From contig CAMBRI010000001.1 of assembly GCA_945870205.1 (NCBI GenBank), positions 1-63,027 of the forward strand: a DNA stretch of 63,027 bases. Reading direction: 5' to 3'. The notes under the pieces were generated by a model, which saw only the letters and a program-made list of their open reading frames with translations, did not search any database and was not told the DNA's origin. The DNA comes from Sulfuritalea hydrogenivorans sk43H. GTDB lineage: Bacteria; Pseudomonadota; Gammaproteobacteria; Burkholderiales; Rhodocyclaceae. Each line of letters opens with the position of its first letter. Position 1 is the stretch's first letter. The position numbers were made by a program, and so were the translations under genes. Below, one piece after another: positions 51,778-59,136 of the stretch.

Positions 51778-52092
51778 ATGAAACTTCTCTTCCTGGATTT
51801 CGACGGCGTTCTTCATCCAAATTTCTGCCAGGAAGAGCACTGCTTCAGTCGCACCGGGTTCCTGATGGAGGCGCTTGACGGGTTCGCGGACGACGTGGAG
51901 GTCATCGTTTCCTCCAGTTGGCGGCTCCACAGGCCGGCCAGTTTTCTACTGCAGAAGCTGCCGGTGTCTCTTGCGCCGCTGGTGGTCGGTTTCACGCCCG
52001 AAGTTGAGCCCGGGCGACATCAGCGTTATCGGGAAGTTCACGCTTACCTGAAGACTCGAGATGACCAGGTGATTCAGGAAACTGTACAATAA
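51778..52092 (+). CDS. HAD hydrolase-like protein, C-terminally truncated
   Basis: A 104-residue HAD-like protein of the type found in Swiss-army-knife RNA-repair enzymes: LFLDFDGVLHPNF (nucleophile motif, residues 3-15), IVSSSWRLHR (motif II, about 42), and an RYREVHAYL helix. Family members continue for about 50 residues to a W-ALDD motif that binds Mg2+, which is absent here. The stop TAA lies inside the promoter of the Phd/ParE module, so the end was probably replaced when that module arrived. It starts 5 bases after the macro-HD gene. Confidence 0.7.
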   Translation: MKLLFLDFDGVLHPNFCQEEHCFSRTGFLMEALDGFADDVEVIVSSSWRLHRPASFLLQKLPVSLAPLVVGFTPEVEPGRHQRYREVHAYLKTRDDQVIQETVQ

Positions 52093-52111
52093 ACGTTAAT
52101 GCTTTCATTAA
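52085..52111 (+). promoter_or_regulatory. Promoter and operator of the Phd/ParE-like module
   Basis: TACAAT (52085-52090), with ATGACC 18 bases upstream, is followed by the palindrome TTAATG-CTTT-CATTAA (52096-52111), then AGGGAGT and the antitoxin ATG at 52122. The palindrome is a good candidate for antitoxin autorepression. Confidence 0.55.
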
Positions 52112-52121
52112 GGGAGTCATC

Positions 52122-52403
52122 ATGGCCTTGCGAACAAGTGACGTCGTGCCGATCAGCGAAGCACGTGCCCGACTGACCGAACTGGCGGAGGAAGTTGTCG
52201 GTGAAGGCGCGGAAAAAGTCTTGACCAAGAACGGGTCAAGCTTTGTGGCCATTGTCGATGCACGCAAACTGGACTACTACCACGCGCTTGAGGAAGAGCA
52301 TGCAAGCCTGGTTTTGCTGGACGAAGCCGAAACCGGTTTACGCGAGCTGTTGGCCGGGAAGCGGGTATCGACCGATGCATTGATGTCGGCACTGGCGGAC
52401 TAA
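52122..52403 (+). CDS. Phd/YefM-family antitoxin
   Basis: A 93-residue antitoxin: VVPISEARARLTELAEEV is the conserved DNA-binding N-terminal region, followed by KVLTKNGSSFVAIVDARKLD and an acidic C-terminal toxin-binding tail (EEEHASLVLLDEAETGLREL). It shares one base with the toxin start (TAATG), typical of coupled toxin-antitoxin genes. GGAG precedes the ATG. Confidence 0.9.
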   Translation: MALRTSDVVPISEARARLTELAEEVVGEGAEKVLTKNGSSFVAIVDARKLDYYHALEEEHASLVLLDEAETGLRELLAGKRVSTDALMSALAD

Positions 52404-52786
52404 TGACGCTAAAGGTGACTGCGAGGACTGAAGCCGCCCCGAATTTCCTTCGCAACCTGGAAGCGGCGCGCCTATTTTTCGTCGAACAGGATGCCGATTC
52501 TGCGACCTCGCGCTTTCGCAAGCTCAAGGAAGAGTTGCGTGAAATGATCGCCGTGGTGAGCTGGTCGCCCGCCAGTGGCCGTCCAGCACGTTTTCTTGGC
52601 GGGCGTTCAGCTCAAGCGCGGTTGCGGGTCGAGTCGGTACAAGCGCTTGCGACAGAGGCGGGCCTGCCAAATTTGCGTGAGTACGTGTTAAACCGGCACA
52701 TTGTCTTGTACGCCCATTCCGACGTTCAGGTGGTGTTTCTTGCGCTGAAGCATCAACGGCAACTCATGTATTCCGCCGAGGGCTAA
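52403..52786 (+). CDS. RelE/ParE-family toxin
   Basis: A 127-residue protein of the RelE/ParE superfamily: EAAPNFLRNLEAARLFFVEQ (first helices), FRKLKEELREMI, then LPNLREYVLNRHIVLYAHSD and VVFLALKHQRQLMYS, the usual C-terminal strands. It is slightly longer than most members. It follows its antitoxin with a TAATG junction. The target (mRNA at the ribosome or gyrase) cannot be told from sequence. Confidence 0.85.
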   Translation: MTLKVTARTEAAPNFLRNLEAARLFFVEQDADSATSRFRKLKEELREMIAVVSWSPASGRPARFLGGRSAQARLRVESVQALATEAGLPNLREYVLNRHIVLYAHSDVQVVFLALKHQRQLMYSAEG

Positions 52787-52890
52787 TGGGCCTTGCCCAG
52801 CCCGCTGTCATCGGGCGCATTCTGTGAGCCCCTGACCCCGTATCTTGTCTCCCATGCCCCGGCAATGACGCCGGACGAAAAGGAGACACG

Positions 52891-54246
52891 ATGCCGAACA
52901 ACAACTCCCCGCAGGTTCTGATCACGCCGCTTAAGCCGGCGCTGATCCTGGGCATGGCCCAGAAACTCCCCGTACTGGTGCGGGTTCAGACGCCCGATGC
53001 GCCGCCGTTGGACATGCCGGTGCGCAAGCCCTACCACTTGGCGCTGGTAATCGACCGCTCGGGGTCCATGTCCGGCGCGCCGATCCGGGAAGCGGTGCGC
53101 TGCGCCCGCCACATGGTCGACCGCCTAGCACCCTCGGATCAGGCATCGCTCATCGTGTTCGACGACCGCGTCAAGACGCTGGTCGGCGCGCAACCCGTGC
53201 GTGACCGCAAGGTCATGCACATGGCATTGAGCGGAATCCACGAAGGCGGCTCCACCAATCTTCATGGCGGCTGGAAAGCCGGCGCCGATTGCCTGCTGTC
53301 GGGAGCCGCGGATTCCGCGCTCGCCCGCGTCATCCTGCTCTCGGACGGCAACGCCAATGTCGGCGAGATCACTGAAGCCGAACCCATTGCCGCCCTGTGC
53401 CAGGAAGCCGCGATGAAAGGCGTCACCACCTCGACCTATGGCCTGGGCCGCGACTTCAATGAGGACCTGATGGTCGGCATGGCCAAGAGCGGACAGGGCA
53501 ACCACTATTACGGTGACACCGCCGCCGACCTGTTCGAGCCCTTCGGCGAAGAGTTCGACCTCATCTCAAACCTGCATTCGCGCCACGTCAAGCTGGCCCT
53601 CGGCGCGCCGGAAGGCGTAAAGATGACTCTGCTGAACGACTACCCGGTGGAAGAACGAGAGGGTTTCCCATTGATTCGCCTGCCCGACATTCCCTACGGC
53701 GCCGAAGCGTGGGCCATCATCGAACTGGAAATCCCGGCCGGGCTCGCACTGGAGTCGGGCAACCAGCTCCTGCAGGTCGGTGTCACCGCCTCCACCCCGG
53801 AGGGCGAGCCCATCGCTTTCCCCGAGGCCAGCCTGACACTCAAGGCGTTGTCACCCGCCGCGTGGGACGCCGTGCTGCCCGATCCTTTGGTGGCCGGGCG
53901 CCTCGCCGAGCTTGCCGTGGCACAACTGCTGGTGCAGGCACGCATGGCGGCGGATGCCGGCGACTGGGAGGCCATCGACCGCATGCTGGCCGACGCCCGG
54001 CAGCGCTATGCGCAATTCCCCTGGGTGATCGAGGTGCTGGAGAGCGCCGAGGAGATCGCCCAGATGCGCGACATGGCCCGGTTTTCCAAGGAGTCGCTGT
54101 ACTCCTCGCGGAAGATGCATAGCCGGCTGTCGGCCAAGGATGAGGGCATGGCAATGTCGGAAGAGAGTGCCAAGGCGTCCTATCTGCGCCGCAAGAAGGC
54201 CCAGGGCAAGGCGCAGTTCGATCAGCCGGATGACCGGCAAGCGTAA
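52891..54246 (+). CDS. VWA-domain protein (YfbK/CoxE-unlike, stand-alone)
   Basis: A 451-residue protein. The VWA domain (about 48-230) has the MIDAS motif LVIDRSGSMSG (about 53-63), a Thr in GGSTNLHGG and an Asp in ILLSDGNANVG. A beta-sandwich-like middle part and a helical C-terminus (about 330-410) follow, then a basic end rich in Lys/Gln. It resembles secreted or stress-linked VWA proteins, but no signal peptide is seen, so it is probably cytoplasmic. ATG 52891 has AAAGGAG upstream. It is encoded alone after the toxin-antitoxin pair. Its partner is unknown. Confidence 0.85.
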   Translation: MPNNNSPQVLITPLKPALILGMAQKLPVLVRVQTPDAPPLDMPVRKPYHLALVIDRSGSMSGAPIREAVRCARHMVDRLAPSDQASLIVFDDRVKTLVGAQPVRDRKVMHMALSGIHEGGSTNLHGGWKAGADCLLSGAADSALARVILLSDGNANVGEITEAEPIAALCQEAAMKGVTTSTYGLGRDFNEDLMVGMAKSGQGNHYYGDTAADLFEPFGEEFDLISNLHSRHVKLALGAPEGVKMTLLNDYPVEEREGFPLIRLPDIPYGAEAWAIIELEIPAGLALESGNQLLQVGVTASTPEGEPIAFPEASLTLKALSPAAWDAVLPDPLVAGRLAELAVAQLLVQARMAADAGDWEAIDRMLADARQRYAQFPWVIEVLESAEEIAQMRDMARFSKESLYSSRKMHSRLSAKDEGMAMSEESAKASYLRRKKAQGKAQFDQPDDRQA

Positions 54247-54426
54247 CTTGGGGGCCCCACAGAGCGGCTACCGAGCATGTCATACTCGCAAGGTTGCAGC
54301 GTGGGATTGGCTCGTTAGGCCAACGACGCCATGGGTCGATACATAAATTCAAGGCCCTTGATGGAGGCAGCTGGCTTCACTGGCAAGCCCAGGGGAATTC
54401 TGTGCATCAATTGTTCGCGGCCACAC

Positions 54427-54451
54427 GAAAGTCGGCGCTGGCGGGACGGCG
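54427..54451 (+). repeat. Dispersed repeat, copy 4 (left flank of the helicase fusion)
   Basis: Contains GTCGGCGCTGGCGGGACGGC. With the inverted copy at 58374-58398 (2 mismatches in 25) it brackets the 1285-aa gene. The rest of the gap 54247-54505 shows no gene. Confidence 0.65.
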
Positions 54452-54505
54452 GGAGGGGCGGTATCCATGACTGATGTTGGCCAAGAGAAGCGAACCAAGT
54501 AGTCG

Positions 54506-57500
54506 ATGACGAATAGCCTCGACTACTACGACCAGCATGCAGCGGAATTCTTTGCCGCCACAGTGTTGGTGGATATGGGCGAGCTGCACAAGCGGTTTCT
54601 CGCCCATGTTCCGGCTGGCGGACTCATCCTGGACGCTGGATGTGGCTCAGGCCGAGACGCCAGAGTATTCCTTGAGAAGGGGTTTCGCGTCGTCGCTTTC
54701 GACGCTTCTGCTAGCTTGGCCGCCTTGGCTGGTAGGCATATCGGGCAGGAAGTCCAGGTTCGAGGTTTTGCGGATGTTGCGGAACGTGCGTGTTATGACG
54801 GAATCTGGGCGTGCGCAAGCCTGCTACATCTGCCAACTGCCGAAATTCCTGCTGCGATTCTGAGCTTGTGGAACGCACTAAAACCCGGCGGCGCTTTCTA
54901 TTTCAGTCTCAAGCAAGGGTGCGGTGAGCGCGAGCAATGCGGCCGCAAATTCACTGACGCCGATTCAGGGTCCGTCCAAAACTGGCTACGCACGTTGCCC
55001 GACGTTGCTGGTAATGATTGCTGGATCACCGACGACCAGCGACCCGAGCGAAGCGAACAATGGGTCAACGTACTGGCTTTTCGCAAGCACGTCCCGTCGG
55101 ACAAACTGGTCACTGGTGGCGAAAATCCATTCCTGCCGCATCTTTGTTCGGCGATTCGCCAAGCTGCTGAAATCGACATCGCCGTTGCGTTCACCAAAGT
55201 GACTGGCTTGCGGCTCTTGCTACCTGATCTTCACGACGCGCTGGGCAATGCGGCGGAGGGAACGCGGCCGCCGGCTCGCATCCGATTCTTGACCAGCGAC
55301 TATCTCGATGTCACGGATCCCGAGGCTTTGCACCTGCTTATGCTGCTCCAGGAGCAGGGTGCACAGGTCCGAATGTTTGAAGCAGCAAAGCGAAGTTTTC
55401 ATCTGAAAGCCTATCTCTTCGCCCGTTTCGATGGCCCTGAAATGATAAGCGGAACAGCCTTCATAGGCTCCAGCAACATCAGTCGCCAGGCGCTGCAAGA
55501 CGGACTCGAATGGAATTATCGTGTCAGTTTCCCAGGCGACAACGGCTTCCTCGAAACGCGTGATCGCTTCGAGCAGTTGTTCGTTCACGCCAATACGACG
55601 CCCTTGACCGATACGTGGATAGCGAAGTACGAGTCGCGCCGGGTGCCACCACCACGCGCCATCGCGCCAGGCAGTCAAGAACTGGAAGAGCCGCCCACAC
55701 CGACGTCGGTGCAGGTCGCAGCGCTGGAGGCGCTGCTGAAAACCAGGCGCGACGGCTTTCGTCGCGGCCTGGTGGTTCTTGCCACCGGTCTTGGCAAGAC
55801 CTGGTTGGCCGCTTTCGATGCCGAGAAGGTAGGTGCTGGTCGGGTGCTGTTCATCGCCCACCGTGAAGAAATTCTGAATCAGGCAGCGGAGACCTTTCTC
55901 CGCATTCGGCCGAAGGCGCGGACCGGGTTCTACATGGGGCAATTACGGGATGTCGAAGTTGATGTGCTCTGCGCTTCGGTGCAGACCCTGAGCCGCGCTG
56001 TGCATCTCGAACGCTTTGCGCCGCGGCACTTTGATTACATCGTAATTGACGAGTTTCATCACGCAGCGGCGGCAACTTATCGGCGCGTGATCAACTATTT
56101 CACGCCACGTTTCATGCTTGGTCTCACCGCGACCCCGGACCGGACGGACCAGTCCGACATCCTGTCCTTGTGCGACGATAACCTGGTCTTCTCGCAGGAT
56201 CTGGTAGCCGGAATTGACGCCGAACTGCTCGCCCCGTTTCATTACTTCGGCATCTACGACAGGGAAGTTGACTTCAAATCCATACCATGGCGCAACGGCA
56301 GGTTTGATCCGGACGCTCTCTCCAACAAATTGGCGACTCTCGGGCGGTTCCGTCACGCCTTCGCTGAATGGCAAGAGCATGCCCAGCAGCGCACCCTGGC
56401 GTTCTGTGCATCAGTGCGCCATGCGGAATTCATGGCTGGGCAATTCGTCAAGGCGGGAGTTTCGTCTGCCGCTGTCTATGCCGGTTCGACATTGAGCCGG
56501 GGCGAGGCGTTGACACAGCTGCGTGATCGCCAATTGTCTGTCCTGTTTTCGGTTGATCTGTTCAACGAGGGGGTCGACTTGCCAGAGATCGACACGGTCA
56601 TGATGTTGCGGCCGACTGAATCGAAGATACTCTTTCTTCAGCAACTCGGACGCGGTCTGCGCAAGTCCGATGGCAAGGACCGGTTGGTGGTGATCGACTT
56701 CGTTGGCAATCACCAAAGCTTTCTTCATAAACCGCAGGCGCTCTTCGGCATACCGGCCAATTTCCGGGAATTGGCTCGATTTGCCCGTGAGGTGGAACAG
56801 GGCCGGTTCCAACTGCCGAAGGGCTGCTACGTAAATTACGACCTTGAGATTATCGACTTTCTGAAGTCGCTCGACGGTGCAGGTGCAGCCAAGGATTACG
56901 AGGCGTTGAAGCAGACCTTGGGACGCCGGCCGACGCTTACGGAATTTCATCGGGCCGGCGCCAGTATTACTGCAATGCGGCGGCAATTCGACGGCTGGTT
57001 TGGTTTGGTGAAGGAGATGAGTGATCTTGTCGCTGGAGAGGCTGCGGTCTTAGCTGCGCATCAGGACTTCTTACGGGAAGTGGAAACGACGAAGATGACC
57101 CGCAGCTACAAGATGGTGCTGCTTGAAGCGCTGTTTGAGTCAGGCACATGGGGAACGCCGGTACCGCTTTCTGTTGTTGCCGAACGCTCGTGGCAAATAC
57201 TGCAACGGCGGCGACCATTGCTGGCGGACTTGCCAGATGCCCTGCGTAAATTGAACAGCGGCAGCGAATCTGCCTGGCTCGCCTACTGGCGTGAGAACCC
57301 AATCAATGCTTGGACTGGGGGTAACCGCGAAGCTGGTACGCGAGTTTACTTTGCCGTCACCGAAGACTACCTGGCGCCCACATTTGGTGTTTCCGAGGAA
57401 GACTCGGCGAATTTTGAGTCCATGGTTCAGGAACTGCTGGACTACCGCCTGGCTGCCTACGAAGCGCGTCGCGTCAGTGCGGGTGCACCTGATAACGTAA

Positions 57501-58363
57501 TTCCATTTCCTCGTTCGACGCGGTCACGAATGGAGATTCCGTATTTTCCAAATCTCAAGATTGCTTGCGGACATTTCAAGACCGGAAGGGCCGATGCCGA
57601 GGAGTATCGGAGTCTGGGCATGAACTACGGCAACCTCGATCCGCAGCGGCATTTTATTGCTCGCGCATCGGGGAATTCGATGGATGGTGGCAAGAACGCC
57701 ATCCGCGATGGCGACTACCTGCTACTTGAACTGATTTCGCCAAGCCGTGCCGGTTCGATTACCGGCAGCATCATCGCAATCGAACGCCAGGATGAATCGG
57801 GCGATAACCAATATCTGTTGCGAGTGGTCGCGAAGAAGCCGGACGGGAGTTATCTTCTAAAGGCCAATAACCCAGCCTACGCAGATTTGCCAGCCAACGA
57901 GTCAATGCGCACGTTGGCACGCTTCAAGGCGATCGTTGATCCCCTAAAATTTTCTACAGGGCAATTCTTTGCCCGCGAAGAGATTCCGCAGCTCTTCGGC
58001 CAGGAATTTAATCCGGGCAACTGGAATGCTGGGCATGTCGTTATCAACGAAGGCAAAGTACATGTCCTGCTTGTTACCATCAACAAACAAGGCCGGGCTG
58101 CAGATCACCGCTATGTCGATCACTGGATCGACGAGCGAACGTTTCACTGGCAAAGCCAGAATCGGACTGAGCCAAACGGCGGCAGCGGGCGCAGCCTGAT
58201 CGAGCACGAGGCGCAGGGCATCGCGATCCACCTGTTCGTGCGAGAAACCAAGCTCGTCAACGGTAAGGCAGCGCCGTTTCTATATTGCGGTCCGGTGCGC
58301 TACGTCAGTCATACCGGCAGTAAGCCGATGAACGTCATTTTTGATGTGCCGGAGATGGGGTAG
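54506..58363 (+). CDS. Multidomain defence-type protein: methyltransferase, PLD nuclease, SF2 helicase, S24-like, DUF3427
   Basis: A 1285-residue fusion. (1) Residues 1-190: class I SAM methyltransferase, LILDAGCGSGRDARVF (about 38), TehB-like. (2) 200-380: phospholipase D-type nuclease, HLKAYLF (about 299) and GSSNIS (about 321). (3) 400-780: SF2 helicase, ATGLGKTW (about 426), VIDEFHHAA (about 512), GLTATPDR, and LQQLGRGLRKS (motif VI). (4) 1030-1150: LexA/S24-like fold with ASGNSMDGG (about 1053) and RDGDYLL. (5) The end, HWQSQNRTEPN to VRYVSHTGSKPM, matches DUF3427. PLD-helicase-DUF3427 proteins are known from defence islands; the N-terminal methyltransferase and inserted S24-like fold are unusual additions. 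All key residues look intact. Confidence 0.87.
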   Translation: MTNSLDYYDQHAAEFFAATVLVDMGELHKRFLAHVPAGGLILDAGCGSGRDARVFLEKGFRVVAFDASASLAALAGRHIGQEVQVRGFADVAERACYDGIWACASLLHLPTAEIPAAILSLWNALKPGGAFYFSLKQGCGEREQCGRKFTDADSGSVQNWLRTLPDVAGNDCWITDDQRPERSEQWVNVLAFRKHVPSDKLVTGGENPFLPHLCSAIRQAAEIDIAVAFTKVTGLRLLLPDLHDALGNAAEGTRPPARIRFLTSDYLDVTDPEALHLLMLLQEQGAQVRMFEAAKRSFHLKAYLFARFDGPEMISGTAFIGSSNISRQALQDGLEWNYRVSFPGDNGFLETRDRFEQLFVHANTTPLTDTWIAKYESRRVPPPRAIAPGSQELEEPPTPTSVQVAALEALLKTRRDGFRRGLVVLATGLGKTWLAAFDAEKVGAGRVLFIAHREEILNQAAETFLRIRPKARTGFYMGQLRDVEVDVLCASVQTLSRAVHLERFAPRHFDYIVIDEFHHAAAATYRRVINYFTPRFMLGLTATPDRTDQSDILSLCDDNLVFSQDLVAGIDAELLAPFHYFGIYDREVDFKSIPWRNGRFDPDALSNKLATLGRFRHAFAEWQEHAQQRTLAFCASVRHAEFMAGQFVKAGVSSAAVYAGSTLSRGEALTQLRDRQLSVLFSVDLFNEGVDLPEIDTVMMLRPTESKILFLQQLGRGLRKSDGKDRLVVIDFVGNHQSFLHKPQALFGIPANFRELARFAREVEQGRFQLPKGCYVNYDLEIIDFLKSLDGAGAAKDYEALKQTLGRRPTLTEFHRAGASITAMRRQFDGWFGLVKEMSDLVAGEAAVLAAHQDFLREVETTKMTRSYKMVLLEALFESGTWGTPVPLSVVAERSWQILQRRRPLLADLPDALRKLNSGSESAWLAYWRENPINAWTGGNREAGTRVYFAVTEDYLAPTFGVSEEDSANFESMVQELLDYRLAAYEARRVSAGAPDNVIPFPRSTRSRMEIPYFPNLKIACGHFKTGRADAEEYRSLGMNYGNLDPQRHFIARASGNSMDGGKNAIRDGDYLLLELISPSRAGSITGSIIAIERQDESGDNQYLLRVVAKKPDGSYLLKANNPAYADLPANESMRTLARFKAIVDPLKFSTGQFFAREEIPQLFGQEFNPGNWNAGHVVINEGKVHVLLVTINKQGRAADHRYVDHWIDERTFHWQSQNRTEPNGGSGRSLIEHEAQGIAIHLFVRETKLVNGKAAPFLYCGPVRYVSHTGSKPMNVIFDVPEMG

Positions 58364-58373
58364 CGGCATCCTT

Positions 58374-58398
58374 CGCCGTCTCGCCAGCGCCGACTTTT
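58374..58398 (-). repeat. Dispersed repeat, copy 5 (inverted, right flank of the helicase fusion)
   Basis: The reverse complement reads AAAAGTCGGCGCTGGCGAGA then CGGCG, 23 of 25 bases identical to the left copy. It starts 11 bases after the stop of the 1285-aa gene. Confidence 0.65.
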
Positions 58399-58437
58399 GC
58401 TGCGAGACCAACACCAGTATCGGGCTGTGCATGGGGC

Positions 58438-58813
58438 TTATGGTGTGCGCCTGTCGTGCGCACAGTCGGCATAAATTCGCGCCACCGCCGTCGCGACCCA
58501 TCCCTGTGGCGCCCCGCCGAACAGGTCGCCGGCACGTTCCTCAGCCTGGGCGAGCGCCGCGGAAGGACGTTCCCCACCTGCGCGCCATCGAGGAATCGAT
58601 CCGGGCTTGAAAACGGGCCATGATCCAGGGGTGCTCCATACCCAACTCTGCGACCGAAGTACCGGGCGGGACGCCTTTGGCCATGAACTCGACAGTAGCC
58701 GCATCCAGCACGCCGACATGCCAGCCGAACTGCCATTGGGGCGCATCACCCAGGAAGTCGACCGATACCAGGCGACCGCTCAGGGGGGCCATGGTGCTGT
58801 CCCAGGCACGCAT
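58438..58813 (-). pseudogene. Decayed gene of unknown function
   Basis: From 58813 leftward one frame reads MAPLSGRLVSVDFLGDAPQW and continues sensibly to RRWGTSF near 58560. The sequence then continues best in another frame (LAQAEERAGDLFGGAPQGWV to the stop at 58438), so a one-base frameshift is likely. Coding-like sequence (SLQPGDIVRIRGCFLGLV) also precedes 58813 but is cut off by a stop and has no start codon. The family is not recognised. The rest of 58399-59136 contains no intact gene. Confidence 0.45.
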
Positions 58814-59136
58814 GACGAGCCCGAGGAAGCAACCCCGGATGCGAACGATGTCGCCGGGCTGGAGGGATCAGCCATGTTCGCGCTCCCCGGCCCGGATACG
58901 GCCGCAGTTCAGGTGGCCCCATCGCGCCATTTCCGGCAGCGGCGGCAATGATTCGACAAGTCGTGCCGTGATCAAGGCGTTGCTCGTCACGGTCGGGTCT
59001 ATCGGGTACCCAACAGCCGATCGCCCGGATCGCCGTCTCTTTGATGCTGATGGTTGCGGTGTTTCTGGATTTCGATGCGTCAGTGGGCGACTTGGTTGGT
59101 GACACATACACTGGTCGGTACGGTTCCTAACTTCGG

